This document shows positions 28,316 through 36,774 of a stretch of DNA of 64,000 nt, one piece after another (position 1 is the stretch's first letter; the number at the start of each line of letters is the position of its first letter). The notes beneath the pieces were generated by a model. That model was not told where the DNA came from and did not search any database. It saw only the letters and a program-made list of their open reading frames with translations. The stretch is from Segetibacter sp. 3557_3 (GTDB taxonomy: Bacteria > Bacteroidota > Bacteroidia > Chitinophagales > Chitinophagaceae), in NCBI RefSeq assembly GCF_004354985.1, contig NZ_SMSK01000007.1, forward strand, positions 1 through 64,000, in the 5' to 3' direction. Position numbers and translations under genes: made by a program.

Positions 28316-31300
28316 TTACCTCAAAAGCGTAACATTTCCTTTAATCGGGAAAATAGCCCCATTCTCACAAATTACATCCGCAATAAACAGGAATACATCT
28401 GCATTTTGTTTAACACCGTTAAAGGTGCCATCCCAACCCTGTGAAGCATCATTTGCATTTGTTGCTCCTCTTTCGAATACTACCTGGCCCCAACGGTTAA
28501 ATACCCTGAACGACTTAATGCTGAAAACACCTTTACCACGTGGGTAGAAAACGTCGTTTGCACCATCGCCATTCGGTGAGAAGGTATTTGGCATAAAGAT
28601 GTTTGCGTTGTTACAAAGCACCTGTACAGTTACCTGATCCCGTGCGATACAATTACCATCATTTGCCGCGATAACCGTGTAGGTAACGTTTTGCGTAACG
28701 GATGTGGTAGGGGAAGCGCAGGTAATACAATCCAACCCAAGGGAAGGCGACCATTTCCATTTAGTGATATCGGATGATGCGGTAGTTCCTAACTTAAGTG
28801 TACTTCCAACATTTAAAGTAAGTACACTGTCGCCATTGATTTCAACTTTTGGCATGCTGTACACCTTCATATCTACGTAACCGGTATCGGTAAAGCAGTT
28901 TTTATCGTCCGTTCCGATTACCTGGTACCTGACACTTGACTTTGGGGTTGTTGTAGGAGTAGCTGCTGTTGGATTATTGAGGTACAGTGCCGGTGTCCAC
29001 TGGTAGCTGCTTGCTCCCGATGCGCTTAATTTAAAACTTTGGTTGTCGCAAAGGGTGTCGCCACGCCCCACTGTCATCTTAAATGGTTGCTTTACCTGAA
29101 CAGTAATCGAGTCTTCACTGGTACATCCAAATATAGTCTTCCCGGTTACCCGGTAGGTTATTGCACTCAGCGGCCTGGCAGTTGGTGTGTTACAATTGTT
29201 ACAATTAAGTGTAAGGTGTGGTGCCCATAAATAGGTATCGGCGCCTGTTGGGTTAAGCTGCAGTGTTTGTCCACGGCAAATCTCTGTGTCAGCACCCGCA
29301 TCAACAACAGGTTTTGGTTGAACAGTGATGGCCAACAACGATGTATCGCTGCAACCATCCATGTTGGTGGCAATAGCCCGAACATTATAGTTTCCGGCGG
29401 CTGAGTAATACTGTGCAGCGGGGTTTGCCAATGTTGAGGTTTGTCCGTTATCGAAACTCCAGCTCCATGAAAGCGAGGCAGTATCTTTTTTAACAACAGT
29501 GCCCTGGAAAGGAAATGCAGCCGGCTCACACGCAGAAGTATTACCCGTGATTCGGATATCCGGGCTGCTAACCACTTTGATGTACTTCTGTTCTGTTGCG
29601 GTTGCCACACAGCCCGTTTGGGTGGTTGTGGTTAGTGTCACCGGGTACCAGCCAGTAGCTTTATAATTGTGAACAGCCGATTGCTTTGTTGATGTAGTTC
29701 CGTCACCAAAGTCCCATTTATAAGAAGTAATAAGGTCATTTGAAATTGTAGAGTCGGTAAAAGAAACCAGACCGCTGTCGCACAATAATCGATTGTTTGA
29801 TGTTACGAAAGTTTCTACGCCCATTACCCTGATGGTGTCGGTTCCTGTTACCGGAACTTTGCAACCTGATGCATCTTCAAGAATGATCTTGGGTATGTAC
29901 ATCCCGGTTGAACCGTAAACGTGTGACATAGCCGTTTTGGTGGAGAACACTGTTGTTCCGTCGTCGTAGTCCCAAACATAGTTCACGCAATTTTCTGTGG
30001 TAGCAGTAAAATCAACCTTGGCAGGGTTACAGGAAACCAGCGGATTATAGCTGATTTTTCCTCTTGGGCCCTGGATAACAATCTTCTGAATGACAGTATC
30101 GGTACATCCGCCGTTATTGATCGCCCACCTTTTTACATAATACGTTCCAGGATAGGTATACAAGTGAGATGGGCTCAATAAGGTAGATACACCTCCGTCG
30201 CCAAAGTCGTAGCCATGGTTGGTAAAGTTGTTGGTTGTTGAAGAAAAGTTAACGAGCAATGGTGGACAGGTTGAAAATGAGTCGCTCATTGCAAAAGCGG
30301 CGTTTGCCTTAAAAACACTCACCTTACTGCTCATTGAGTCTGTACAACCATAAATGTCGGTTACTCTCAGGCCAATGGTGTAGTTGCCGTCAGCAGCATA
30401 ACTGTGCAGAGGCTGATTGGTTGTTACAACATTGCCGTCGCCGAAGCTCCAAACCTGCTTAAGGTTCATGCCCCAGGATTTATTCGTAATGTCCAGGGTT
30501 GTTGCAGGGCAAAGCATGCTGTCCCTGATGGTGAAAGATGCAAGAGGACGGGTGATGTTCAGTACATTACTTTTGAATATGCTATCGCGGCATCCCCGGC
30601 TATCAGTAACTACAAGACTGATGCTGAATGTACCCGGGTTTCTGAAGCTGTGCAGAAACGTACCACCATTATTTCTTACGGTAGTGTCGCCATAGTTCCA
30701 TGTCCACTGGCTTATTGGATGAAGGCCATCGCTTGAAGATGTATCCGTAAATGTAACCCCGGTGTTTACGCAGGTTCCGGGAATGAAGGTTTGAAATCCT
30801 GCAGTAGGACCATATACGCTCACCGGTGCACTACTGTAAAGGGTGTCCTTACAGCCAAGCAAATCAGTAATTATTACAGCAACCTGTTTAGTACCCGAAG
30901 TGGTGTAACTGTGCGTTACCGGGGTTTGATTGGTGGTTCTCATGGCATTTCCAAGACCTTCAAAATACCAGTTGTACGAGGCGATATTTGAAGTATTGAT
31001 ATTTGCAACGTTAAACGTTAGTTGTCCGTTTCGGCATACGACGGCATCACTGATGCTTAAGTTACCTTTTTCATTAATTAATGTAACGGTTTGGGTGCTG
31101 CTGTGCTCACAGGTTGCATTGGTAACTTTAAGTGTTACAAAGTATGCTCCTGCTTTTGCGTAAGTATGGGTTGGGCTGGGAACGGTTGATGTTGAACCAT
31201 CACCAAAATCCCAAAACCAGGTAGTCGCCCCAATAGATTTGTTTTTGAAAGTACGCGTAAGACGGTCAGTACAATCAAATTGTGTTTCAAACACAGCCAC

Positions 31301-33130
31301 CGGTGGCCTTACCCGTATGTATTCGACTTTCTTTACGGTATCCATACAGCCGAAGTTTGAGGTAATCAACTGAACATCAAACTTGCCCGTATCAGCATAA
31401 TTATGCACCGGGTTTTTCAAAGCAGAAGTACCACCATCACCGAAGCTCCAAAGCCAGGAGTGAACTTGGGGGCCGGTTGTCTCGTCTTTAAAAACTACGG
31501 CCACCTGGGCACATACATCGCGTGGTACAGCTGAAAAAGCAGTCAGGGGTTTATGACCAACCTGCACGGCCTTTACCTGCACAAGTGAGTCAACACAACC
31601 CGGAGCAGTCGTAATTCTAAGCTTTACCGTAAAGTCGCCTGCGGTTGTATAAGTATGATTTGGTGTAGCCAGGGTTGAAGTAAAGCCATCTCCAAAATCC
31701 CAGAAGTAGCTGGTAACAGGTTCGTTGGTTTCGATCACCGGTTGCACCGATAAAGTGTACGGTAAACAAGCCTTCGCCGGAAAGTCTCCAAGCTTTTTTA
31801 TGGATGGCGGAACGATTTTAACGAAGTTGAATTTAACCGTTGACTCAGAACAGTTTTGGGAACTTGTTGCGGTCAGCGTAACGGTAAAGGTGCCGGCACG
31901 TGTATAGGTATGTACCGGGTTTACATCATTGGAAGTAACACCATCACCAAAGTCCCATATGTACTTGCTTCCACCAACAGATTTGTTGGTAAAGCTTACT
32001 ATCAGAGGTGTTCCACAACTGTTGTTATTTACCGCGGTAAACGCGGGTACCGGCTTAGCTATAATAACGATTGTTTTGGTAACGGTATCCTTACATCCTC
32101 CGAAATCGTTAATAAGCGTAATTTGATAAGTACCACCGGTTCTGTAATCTTTTGATGGATTTATGCTGGTAGAAGTAGTACCATCGCCAAAGTCCCATTT
32201 GGAGGAAACAGTAGTTGGATTTGAGGTGTTGGTAAGGACAAACGTTTGGCCGGCACAGATGGTATCAGGTTTGGTAAAGTTTGCCTGCACAACACCAATG
32301 TTTATGGCATTGGTTTTTACCAGCGTATCGGCGCAACCAGTACTGTTTGTTACAATCAGGGTAACCGTATAGGTACCTGCCTTTTGGTATAAGTGATTTG
32401 GATGTTGGAGCGTGGAGGTGCTACCGTCACCAAATAACCATTTATAGTTTACTGACCCTGTTCCGATCGACGTGTTATTAAAGGTTACTGCTGCCGGTGT
32501 TGAACAACCGGAAGTAGTGGAATGACTGAAAGCAGCCTGAACACCTGTTTGTAACCTGATAAATGCGGGCCGTGTAAACAACTTTACACAACCATTTGAA
32601 TTGGTTACCCTTAACGTGACTGTGAAATTACCGGGGCCGGTATAAGTATGTTTTGGATTTTTGAGCGACGATAAAGTACCATCTCCAAAGTCCCACTGCC
32701 AGTTTGTTAACGTACCCGAACCGGCAACACTGCTGTCTGTAAACTGTACAGGTAAAGGAAAACATCCTGTTGAATCGGACGCTCCAAAGTTTGCTTCCGG
32801 ATTAGCATTTACCACGATATATTGGGTGCGTACTACTGAATCAACCCCACTGGCATTGCGTGCCACCAGTTTAATGGTGTATGCACCAGGATTGAAATAA
32901 GTTGCTGTAGGATTTTGTAACGACGAGAGTGTCCCGTTTCCGAGGTTCCATCTCCAGCTGGTAGGGTTACCGGTGGAAAGGTCTTTGAAATTGACCACCA
33001 TGGGAGAGCAACCGGAACGCAGATCTGCAGAGAAATCAGCCGTAACCTGCTGTGCTTTGGCTGCATGGACAAGGAGGAGCAGTGTACACAGTTGGCATAA
33101 TTTGAACACTGCCGTTTGGAATGGTTTCAT
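28316..33130 (-). CDS. Giant PKD-repeat surface protein with T9SS type B C-terminal signal (copy B)
   Basis: 1604 aa from MKPFQTAVFKLCQLCTLLLLVH (signal peptide to AKAQQ); an ATG nine codons upstream is possible. Same layout as the gene after it: about 15 PKD repeats, three Cys-containing beta modules (CRGQTLQLNPTGADTYLWAP and two more), and the type B sorting domain (MPNTFSPNGDGANDVFYPRG, FNRWGQVVFERG, GWDGTFNG). The two proteins align repeat for repeat, including degenerate units 9, 13 and 15, so the whole gene was duplicated in tandem and then diverged. Likely roles are adhesion, gliding or prey/polymer binding; the ligand is unknown. Confidence 0.9.
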   Translation of the reverse strand: MKPFQTAVFKLCQLCTLLLLVHAAKAQQVTADFSADLRSGCSPMVVNFKDLSTGNPTSWRWNLGNGTLSSLQNPTATYFNPGAYTIKLVARNASGVDSVVRTQYIVVNANPEANFGASDSTGCFPLPVQFTDSSVAGSGTLTNWQWDFGDGTLSSLKNPKHTYTGPGNFTVTLRVTNSNGCVKLFTRPAFIRLQTGVQAAFSHSTTSGCSTPAAVTFNNTSIGTGSVNYKWLFGDGSTSTLQHPNHLYQKAGTYTVTLIVTNSTGCADTLVKTNAINIGVVQANFTKPDTICAGQTFVLTNTSNPTTVSSKWDFGDGTTSTSINPSKDYRTGGTYQITLINDFGGCKDTVTKTIVIIAKPVPAFTAVNNNSCGTPLIVSFTNKSVGGSKYIWDFGDGVTSNDVNPVHTYTRAGTFTVTLTATSSQNCSESTVKFNFVKIVPPSIKKLGDFPAKACLPYTLSVQPVIETNEPVTSYFWDFGDGFTSTLATPNHTYTTAGDFTVKLRITTAPGCVDSLVQVKAVQVGHKPLTAFSAVPRDVCAQVAVVFKDETTGPQVHSWLWSFGDGGTSALKNPVHNYADTGKFDVQLITSNFGCMDTVKKVEYIRVRPPVAVFETQFDCTDRLTRTFKNKSIGATTWFWDFGDGSTSTVPSPTHTYAKAGAYFVTLKVTNATCEHSSTQTVTLINEKGNLSISDAVVCRNGQLTFNVANINTSNIASYNWYFEGLGNAMRTTNQTPVTHSYTTSGTKQVAVIITDLLGCKDTLYSSAPVSVYGPTAGFQTFIPGTCVNTGVTFTDTSSSDGLHPISQWTWNYGDTTVRNNGGTFLHSFRNPGTFSISLVVTDSRGCRDSIFKSNVLNITRPLASFTIRDSMLCPATTLDITNKSWGMNLKQVWSFGDGNVVTTNQPLHSYAADGNYTIGLRVTDIYGCTDSMSSKVSVFKANAAFAMSDSFSTCPPLLVNFSSTTNNFTNHGYDFGDGGVSTLLSPSHLYTYPGTYYVKRWAINNGGCTDTVIQKIVIQGPRGKISYNPLVSCNPAKVDFTATTENCVNYVWDYDDGTTVFSTKTAMSHVYGSTGMYIPKIILEDASGCKVPVTGTDTIRVMGVETFVTSNNRLLCDSGLVSFTDSTISNDLITSYKWDFGDGTTSTKQSAVHNYKATGWYPVTLTTTTQTGCVATATEQKYIKVVSSPDIRITGNTSACEPAAFPFQGTVVKKDTASLSWSWSFDNGQTSTLANPAAQYYSAAGNYNVRAIATNMDGCSDTSLLAITVQPKPVVDAGADTEICRGQTLQLNPTGADTYLWAPHLTLNCNNCNTPTARPLSAITYRVTGKTIFGCTSEDSITVQVKQPFKMTVGRGDTLCDNQSFKLSASGASSYQWTPALYLNNPTAATPTTTPKSSVRYQVIGTDDKNCFTDTGYVDMKVYSMPKVEINGDSVLTLNVGSTLKLGTTASSDITKWKWSPSLGLDCITCASPTTSVTQNVTYTVIAANDGNCIARDQVTVQVLCNNANIFMPNTFSPNGDGANDVFYPRGKGVFSIKSFRVFNRWGQVVFERGATNANDASQGWDGTFNGVKQNADVFLFIADVICENGAIFPIKGNVTLLR

Positions 33131-33359
33131 AGAAATTCTACTGGATTGGTTATTCAAAATTGGATATCGGAAAACAACGCTTCCTGATCAATTACTATAA
33201 ACCCGTTTCCAGGAATTTTATTTTATACCATTGTCTTTTTACGGGAATTTTTAGCAGATATTAAGCTATACCAGCGCAAAACGCAGGTTTACAGCACCAT
33301 CGAACCGTCCAATTTCCGGAAAACTTTTCCAATAGTTGGATTGGGGGTCTGCATTGAAG

Positions 33360-33560
33360 GCATGGCGGATTGTGGATTGGCGGATTGCGGATTGGAGAAA
33401 GGTGGTAAGGGTATTGGGTATTGAGTGATTGGGTATTGAGGTATTGGGGATTGAGACAATGGCGGATTACGGATTGGCGGATTGCGGAAAGGTAGTATGG
33501 GTATTGAGGTATTGGGTATTGGGTATTGGGTATTGGGTATTGGGTATTGAGGGGTTGAAG
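33360..33560 (+). repeat. GGATTGCGGATTGGCGG and TATTGGG repeat island
   Basis: Interspersed copies of GGCGGATTGCGGATTGG-type words and GGTATTGAGG-type words, ending in five perfect tandem TATTGGG units at 33510-33544. The same words make up the repeat island at 18.4-19.0 kb. It fills most of the 543-bp gap between the PKD gene and the carboxypeptidase; the first ~230 bp of that gap holds nothing I recognise. Confidence 0.75.
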
Positions 33561-33673
33561 AAGAAATTTGAAGGCTGCTGTTTCGGGTAGCAACGGGGTG
33601 AATTCCGGGTATTACCAGGTTAGTTGAGGGTTTACGTATGATATGGTAGTGGGGTTTTGGCTGTCATTTGTTT

Positions 33674-35176
33674 TCAAGAGCGTAGTTTGGAGCGCAAGTA
33701 GTCCACAAAAACAGTGCTGTCGAGCCCTTTGCCGGTTACCATCTTGCAAAGTTCTTCGCTCGTATACCTGCGGCCATGTACATGTATGCGGGTGCGTAAC
33801 CAATCGAGCAGCAAGGCGCTTGAACCGGTTGTGGAGAGTTCATTTGTTAAGGCCGGGATGTCGTCGTTTACCTGTTGCCAGAATTGTGCGGCGTAAAAGC
33901 TGCCCAGGCTGTATGTAGCAAAATAACCAAAACTGCCATGGCTCCAGTGAACGTCCTGCAACGCACCTTGCCTGTCATCGGGAACCTTTAGCCCAAGTAG
34001 CTTTTCGTATTGCTCATTCCAAAACCCCGGAACATCAGCGGCATTCAGGCTGCCTGCAATAAGTTGTTTCTCGAGTTCGTAACGGATCATGACATGGAAG
34101 TGGTATGTAAGCTCATCTGCTTCGGTTCGTACAAGCGATGGTTTAACCTTATTGACTGCGTTGATGAATTGCAGTATACCCACATTGGCAAACTGGGCAG
34201 GAAATCTATGTTGTAAGATGGGATAATACCAGGTCCAGAAAGGCAATCCCCTTGCGACATTATTCTCCCACAATCGCGATTGGGATTCGTGAATACTTAA
34301 CGAGGTATATTCTCCCAAAGGAAGCCCGTACTGAATTGATGGTAGTCCCTGCTCATATAAAGCATGACCAACCTCGTGGATGGTACTCCAGGTCATGTTA
34401 TAGAAGTCATTTTCACTTATCCTGGTGGTAATTCGTACATCCCGGTTATTGAAGTTGGTGCAAAACGGGTGCTCTGCAATATCCTGCCGGCCAGCTCCGA
34501 AACTGAACCCAAGTTGTGTTGCAAGGTATTGACCCCATGCCCACTGCTCGTCTTTTGGAAAGTGCTGTTGCATGAAACTGTCGTCCGCTTCGGGCCGTTG
34601 TTGTACTTCGTTCAGCAAGGCCCGAAGCGGACCTTGTACATCAGCGAAAATCTTGTCGGCCAAATCAACCGTACTGCCCTTTTCATATTCATCCATCAGT
34701 GCATCGTAGGGGTGTTTTTCGTAGCCCAACAGTTCTGCCTCCTCTCGTTTAAACCGGATCACTTCTTCCAGGTAGGGCTTGAATACCGCGTAACTGTTTT
34801 CTTTGCGGGCAAGTAGCCAATGGTGAAACGATGCCGAAATGGCTTCGCTCCTCGCGCGCACAAATTCAGGAGTGAACTTTTTTGACTTTGTATAGTCTTC
34901 CAGCGAAAGTTCAACATTCCTGCGTTCTTCGGGAGTTAATTCTGTTCTTTCAACGAGATTGCTAAGCAGATCGCCAAACGAATGGCTGGTGAACATCTCG
35001 TGTGCGATTTCGGTGAGGGTAGCAATCTGCCGACCCCGGATGTCTGCTCCGAGTGGCGGCAGGTAAGTTTCCTGATCCCACTGCAATACAGCCAATGAAT
35101 ACCGGACGTCGGCGATCTTTCTCATCTGATCGCAATAGCTGTTATAGAGGTCTGTTGTGGCAGTACGAATGTTCAT
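33674..35176 (-). CDS. M32-family metallocarboxypeptidase (thermostable carboxypeptidase type)
   Basis: Releases C-terminal amino acids from peptides in the cytoplasm using a divalent metal. 500 aa, the normal length for M32. The zinc motif is HEVGH (H267, H271) in STIHEVGHALYEQGLP, followed by the family signature HESQSRLWEN and, later, the invariant IRYELEKQLIAG segment. No signal peptide is present. It is transcribed alone with a long upstream region containing a repeat copy and a tRNA. Confidence 0.95.
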   Translation of the reverse strand: MNIRTATTDLYNSYCDQMRKIADVRYSLAVLQWDQETYLPPLGADIRGRQIATLTEIAHEMFTSHSFGDLLSNLVERTELTPEERRNVELSLEDYTKSKKFTPEFVRARSEAISASFHHWLLARKENSYAVFKPYLEEVIRFKREEAELLGYEKHPYDALMDEYEKGSTVDLADKIFADVQGPLRALLNEVQQRPEADDSFMQQHFPKDEQWAWGQYLATQLGFSFGAGRQDIAEHPFCTNFNNRDVRITTRISENDFYNMTWSTIHEVGHALYEQGLPSIQYGLPLGEYTSLSIHESQSRLWENNVARGLPFWTWYYPILQHRFPAQFANVGILQFINAVNKVKPSLVRTEADELTYHFHVMIRYELEKQLIAGSLNAADVPGFWNEQYEKLLGLKVPDDRQGALQDVHWSHGSFGYFATYSLGSFYAAQFWQQVNDDIPALTNELSTTGSSALLLDWLRTRIHVHGRRYTSEELCKMVTGKGLDSTVFVDYLRSKLRS

Positions 35177-35268
35177 GAGCTGATAATGTGGGAGCGCAAA
35201 GATATTGATAATGATTTTTTCGTTTATGCCCGTTAATTACCGGAAACATTGCTCAACAGTGGTTTGCC

Positions 35269-35310
35269 GTACAAGCGAGCGTGGCAACGATGTATCATCA
35301 ATGAACCTCT
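35269..35310 (+). repeat. Dispersed intergenic repeat, copy 4 (divergent)
   Basis: GTACAAGCGAGCGTGGCAAC then GATG: the core with four changes and the same GATG follow-on as copy 3. Confidence 0.5.
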
Positions 35311-35385
35311 GCTCGTAACAAAAAAAAAACAACCTGGAAGAGTGAAAGTGTTAAATGTGCACAGGAATACAGTTCAGGAGAGGGC

Positions 35386-35415
35386 ATAAAAAAAGGCCAC
35401 CTTGTGAGTGACCTT
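35386..35415 (-). terminator. Terminator of tRNA-Met
   Basis: On the minus strand AAGGTCAC and GTGGCCTT pair over 8 bp (one G-T) around a 7-nt loop and are followed by a T-run, just after the tRNA 3' end. Confidence 0.8.
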
Positions 35416-35418
35416 GTG

Positions 35419-35492
35419 TAGCGAGGAGCAGACTTGAACTGCCGACCTTCGGGTTATGAATCCGATGCTCTAACCAGCTGAGCTACCTCGCC
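35419..35492 (-). tRNA. tRNA with CAT anticodon (probably tRNA-Met)
   Basis: 74 nt on the minus strand: acceptor stem GGCGAGG / CCTCGCT with a G-U end pair, D arm GCTCAGCTGGTTAGAGC, anticodon CAT at 35456-35458, and T arm GGCAGTTCAAGTCTGCT. A73 is the discriminator and CCA is not encoded. The first base pair is a G-U, unlike the mismatched initiator type, so elongator Met or the lysidine-modified Ile(CAT) are the alternatives. Confidence 0.9.
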
Positions 35493-35628
35493 ATTTTGGG
35501 CTGCAAATATATGGGTTTCGATTAAAAAACCGGGCGCGGGTACTAAGTTTGTTTTTTATGCTTGAAAACGTTGCTTTCCCGGCAGGCCAGCTCTTGATCA
35601 TCATTCGAATTAAGCTCTTCAATTTTGC

Positions 35629-35946
35629 TCAATTCCATACAATGCTGTACACAAAGTCGTACGGGCATATTGATAAATGACGTTCATTCGGAATCGGATA
35701 ATCACAAAGTTCAACTTCTACGATCTCATCGCCCTGGCGAACGTTCGACAAGCCCAGGCGTTTACCACTTGCCGATCGCTCAACAACGCTGCCCAACATT
35801 ACTTCGAGCATACCGTTCCAACATGCCTCTTCCAATTCATCTGCTTTCGAAAGCTTACGGCTGTTCTTGCCATTGGAGTTATAAAATCGCGTTTGTTCAA
35901 ATGCGGCTGTCACCAGAACAATTTCCTGTTTGAGAATACTTTGCAT
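35629..35946 (-). CDS. Small conserved-looking hypothetical protein
   Basis: 105 aa, MQSILKQEIVLVTAAFEQ... It is soluble and acidic with no signal peptide. The segment KADELEEACWNGMLEVML followed by ...GDEIVEVELCDYPIPNERHLSICPYDF resembles small uncharacterised proteins I associate with Bacteroidota (an EACWNGML-like block then an ISPY-like C terminus), but no function is known to me. Two open frames on the opposite strand overlap it; the minus-strand frame has the more natural composition. Confidence 0.6.
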   Translation of the reverse strand: MQSILKQEIVLVTAAFEQTRFYNSNGKNSRKLSKADELEEACWNGMLEVMLGSVVERSASGKRLGLSNVRQGDEIVEVELCDYPIPNERHLSICPYDFVYSIVWN

Positions 35947-36298
35947 GACATCAACTTAAAAGTGAGCGTAGTGTGAACAGAGAAAGCCCAGATTCGTAAA
36001 CAACTACCTTCCGGGGTGATTTATAGGTTGAAAGTACATTCACCCTATGCCGGTAGCAAGCGTATAAACACCTGAAAATGCCAGAGCTTTTTGAGAGGTA
36101 AGCGCAGTATTGCTAACACATTGAGGCGTAAAAAGCAGCAAGAAGGCCTAAAAATATATGAGCAGAATTGGTTTGCCGATAGAACAATGTCGAAGAGACG
36201 GCACCGGCAACTATAGGGCAAAACGTGGAAATCGGGATTAAACTATTGAAGCGTTTTCGTGTTTTGTTTTGTAAAAGGATTGAATTTGCAGCGCTTAC

Positions 36299-36706
36299 CT
36301 AACCGGCTATTGTTTTGCCTGCCACCTTAAGTATGCTATTGATGGTGTAGTTCCAATCTTCAATTGTGGCGGGTTTGGTAAGAAACTTATTTGCTCCCAG
36401 GCTGTAACAATAATCTATATCTTCTTTGGCGCTAGAGGTTGTTAATACCAGTAAGGGAACATCTTTGAAAGTGGACGCTTTGATTTCTTTAAGGATCTGC
36501 TTGCCATCGGTTTTTGGTAGATTTAAGTCCATGATGATGATTTCGGGAAATGAAGCTCCTGAATGTAAATAATCATATACCTTGTCGCCGTCCATAATTA
36601 CCTGCATATTATAAACAACTTCATTATCCTGAAGTGCATCATTTAGAAGATCCACATCATCAATATCATCTTCAATTAACAAAATCCTGATTGTTGTTTC
36701 TTCCAT
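36299..36706 (-). CDS. Single-domain response regulator (CheY-like)
   Basis: 135 aa from MEETTIRILLIEDD; a longer frame to 36739 adds nothing family-like. It is a receiver domain only: acidic pocket E12-D13-D14, phospho-acceptor D60 in IIIMDLNLP, T89/T90 switch region and K111 in FLTKPAT. It resembles the Rcp1 subgroup that works with bacteriophytochrome-type or hybrid kinases. It is divergent across 68 bp from a CheB-CheR-PAS-histidine kinase fusion that lacks a receiver, so this is its most probable phosphorylation partner. Confidence 0.92.
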   Translation of the reverse strand: MEETTIRILLIEDDIDDVDLLNDALQDNEVVYNMQVIMDGDKVYDYLHSGASFPEIIIMDLNLPKTDGKQILKEIKASTFKDVPLLVLTTSSAKEDIDYCYSLGANKFLTKPATIEDWNYTINSILKVAGKTIAG

Positions 36707-36763
36707 AAAACGCCCTTGTATTAACCTATGGGAAAACAATTATAAATAATTTTATCGTAACAG

Positions 36764-36769
36764 AAGGAG
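36764..36769 (+). promoter_or_regulatory. Strong Shine-Dalgarno site
   Basis: AAGGAG sits five bases before the ATG at 36775. Such sites are rare among the genes of this window, and this one fixes the start of the kinase fusion. Confidence 0.6.
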
Positions 36770-36774
36770 AACCG

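Noticed and set aside
33261-33593. 110-codon open frame in the second repeat island
   Set aside because: Its translation is only NTQYPIP-type repetition from the simple repeat.
36003-36059. Imperfect inverted repeat in the 352-bp gap beside the response regulator
   Set aside because: Several mismatches and no T-run; nothing else supports it, and the rest of the gap is featureless.
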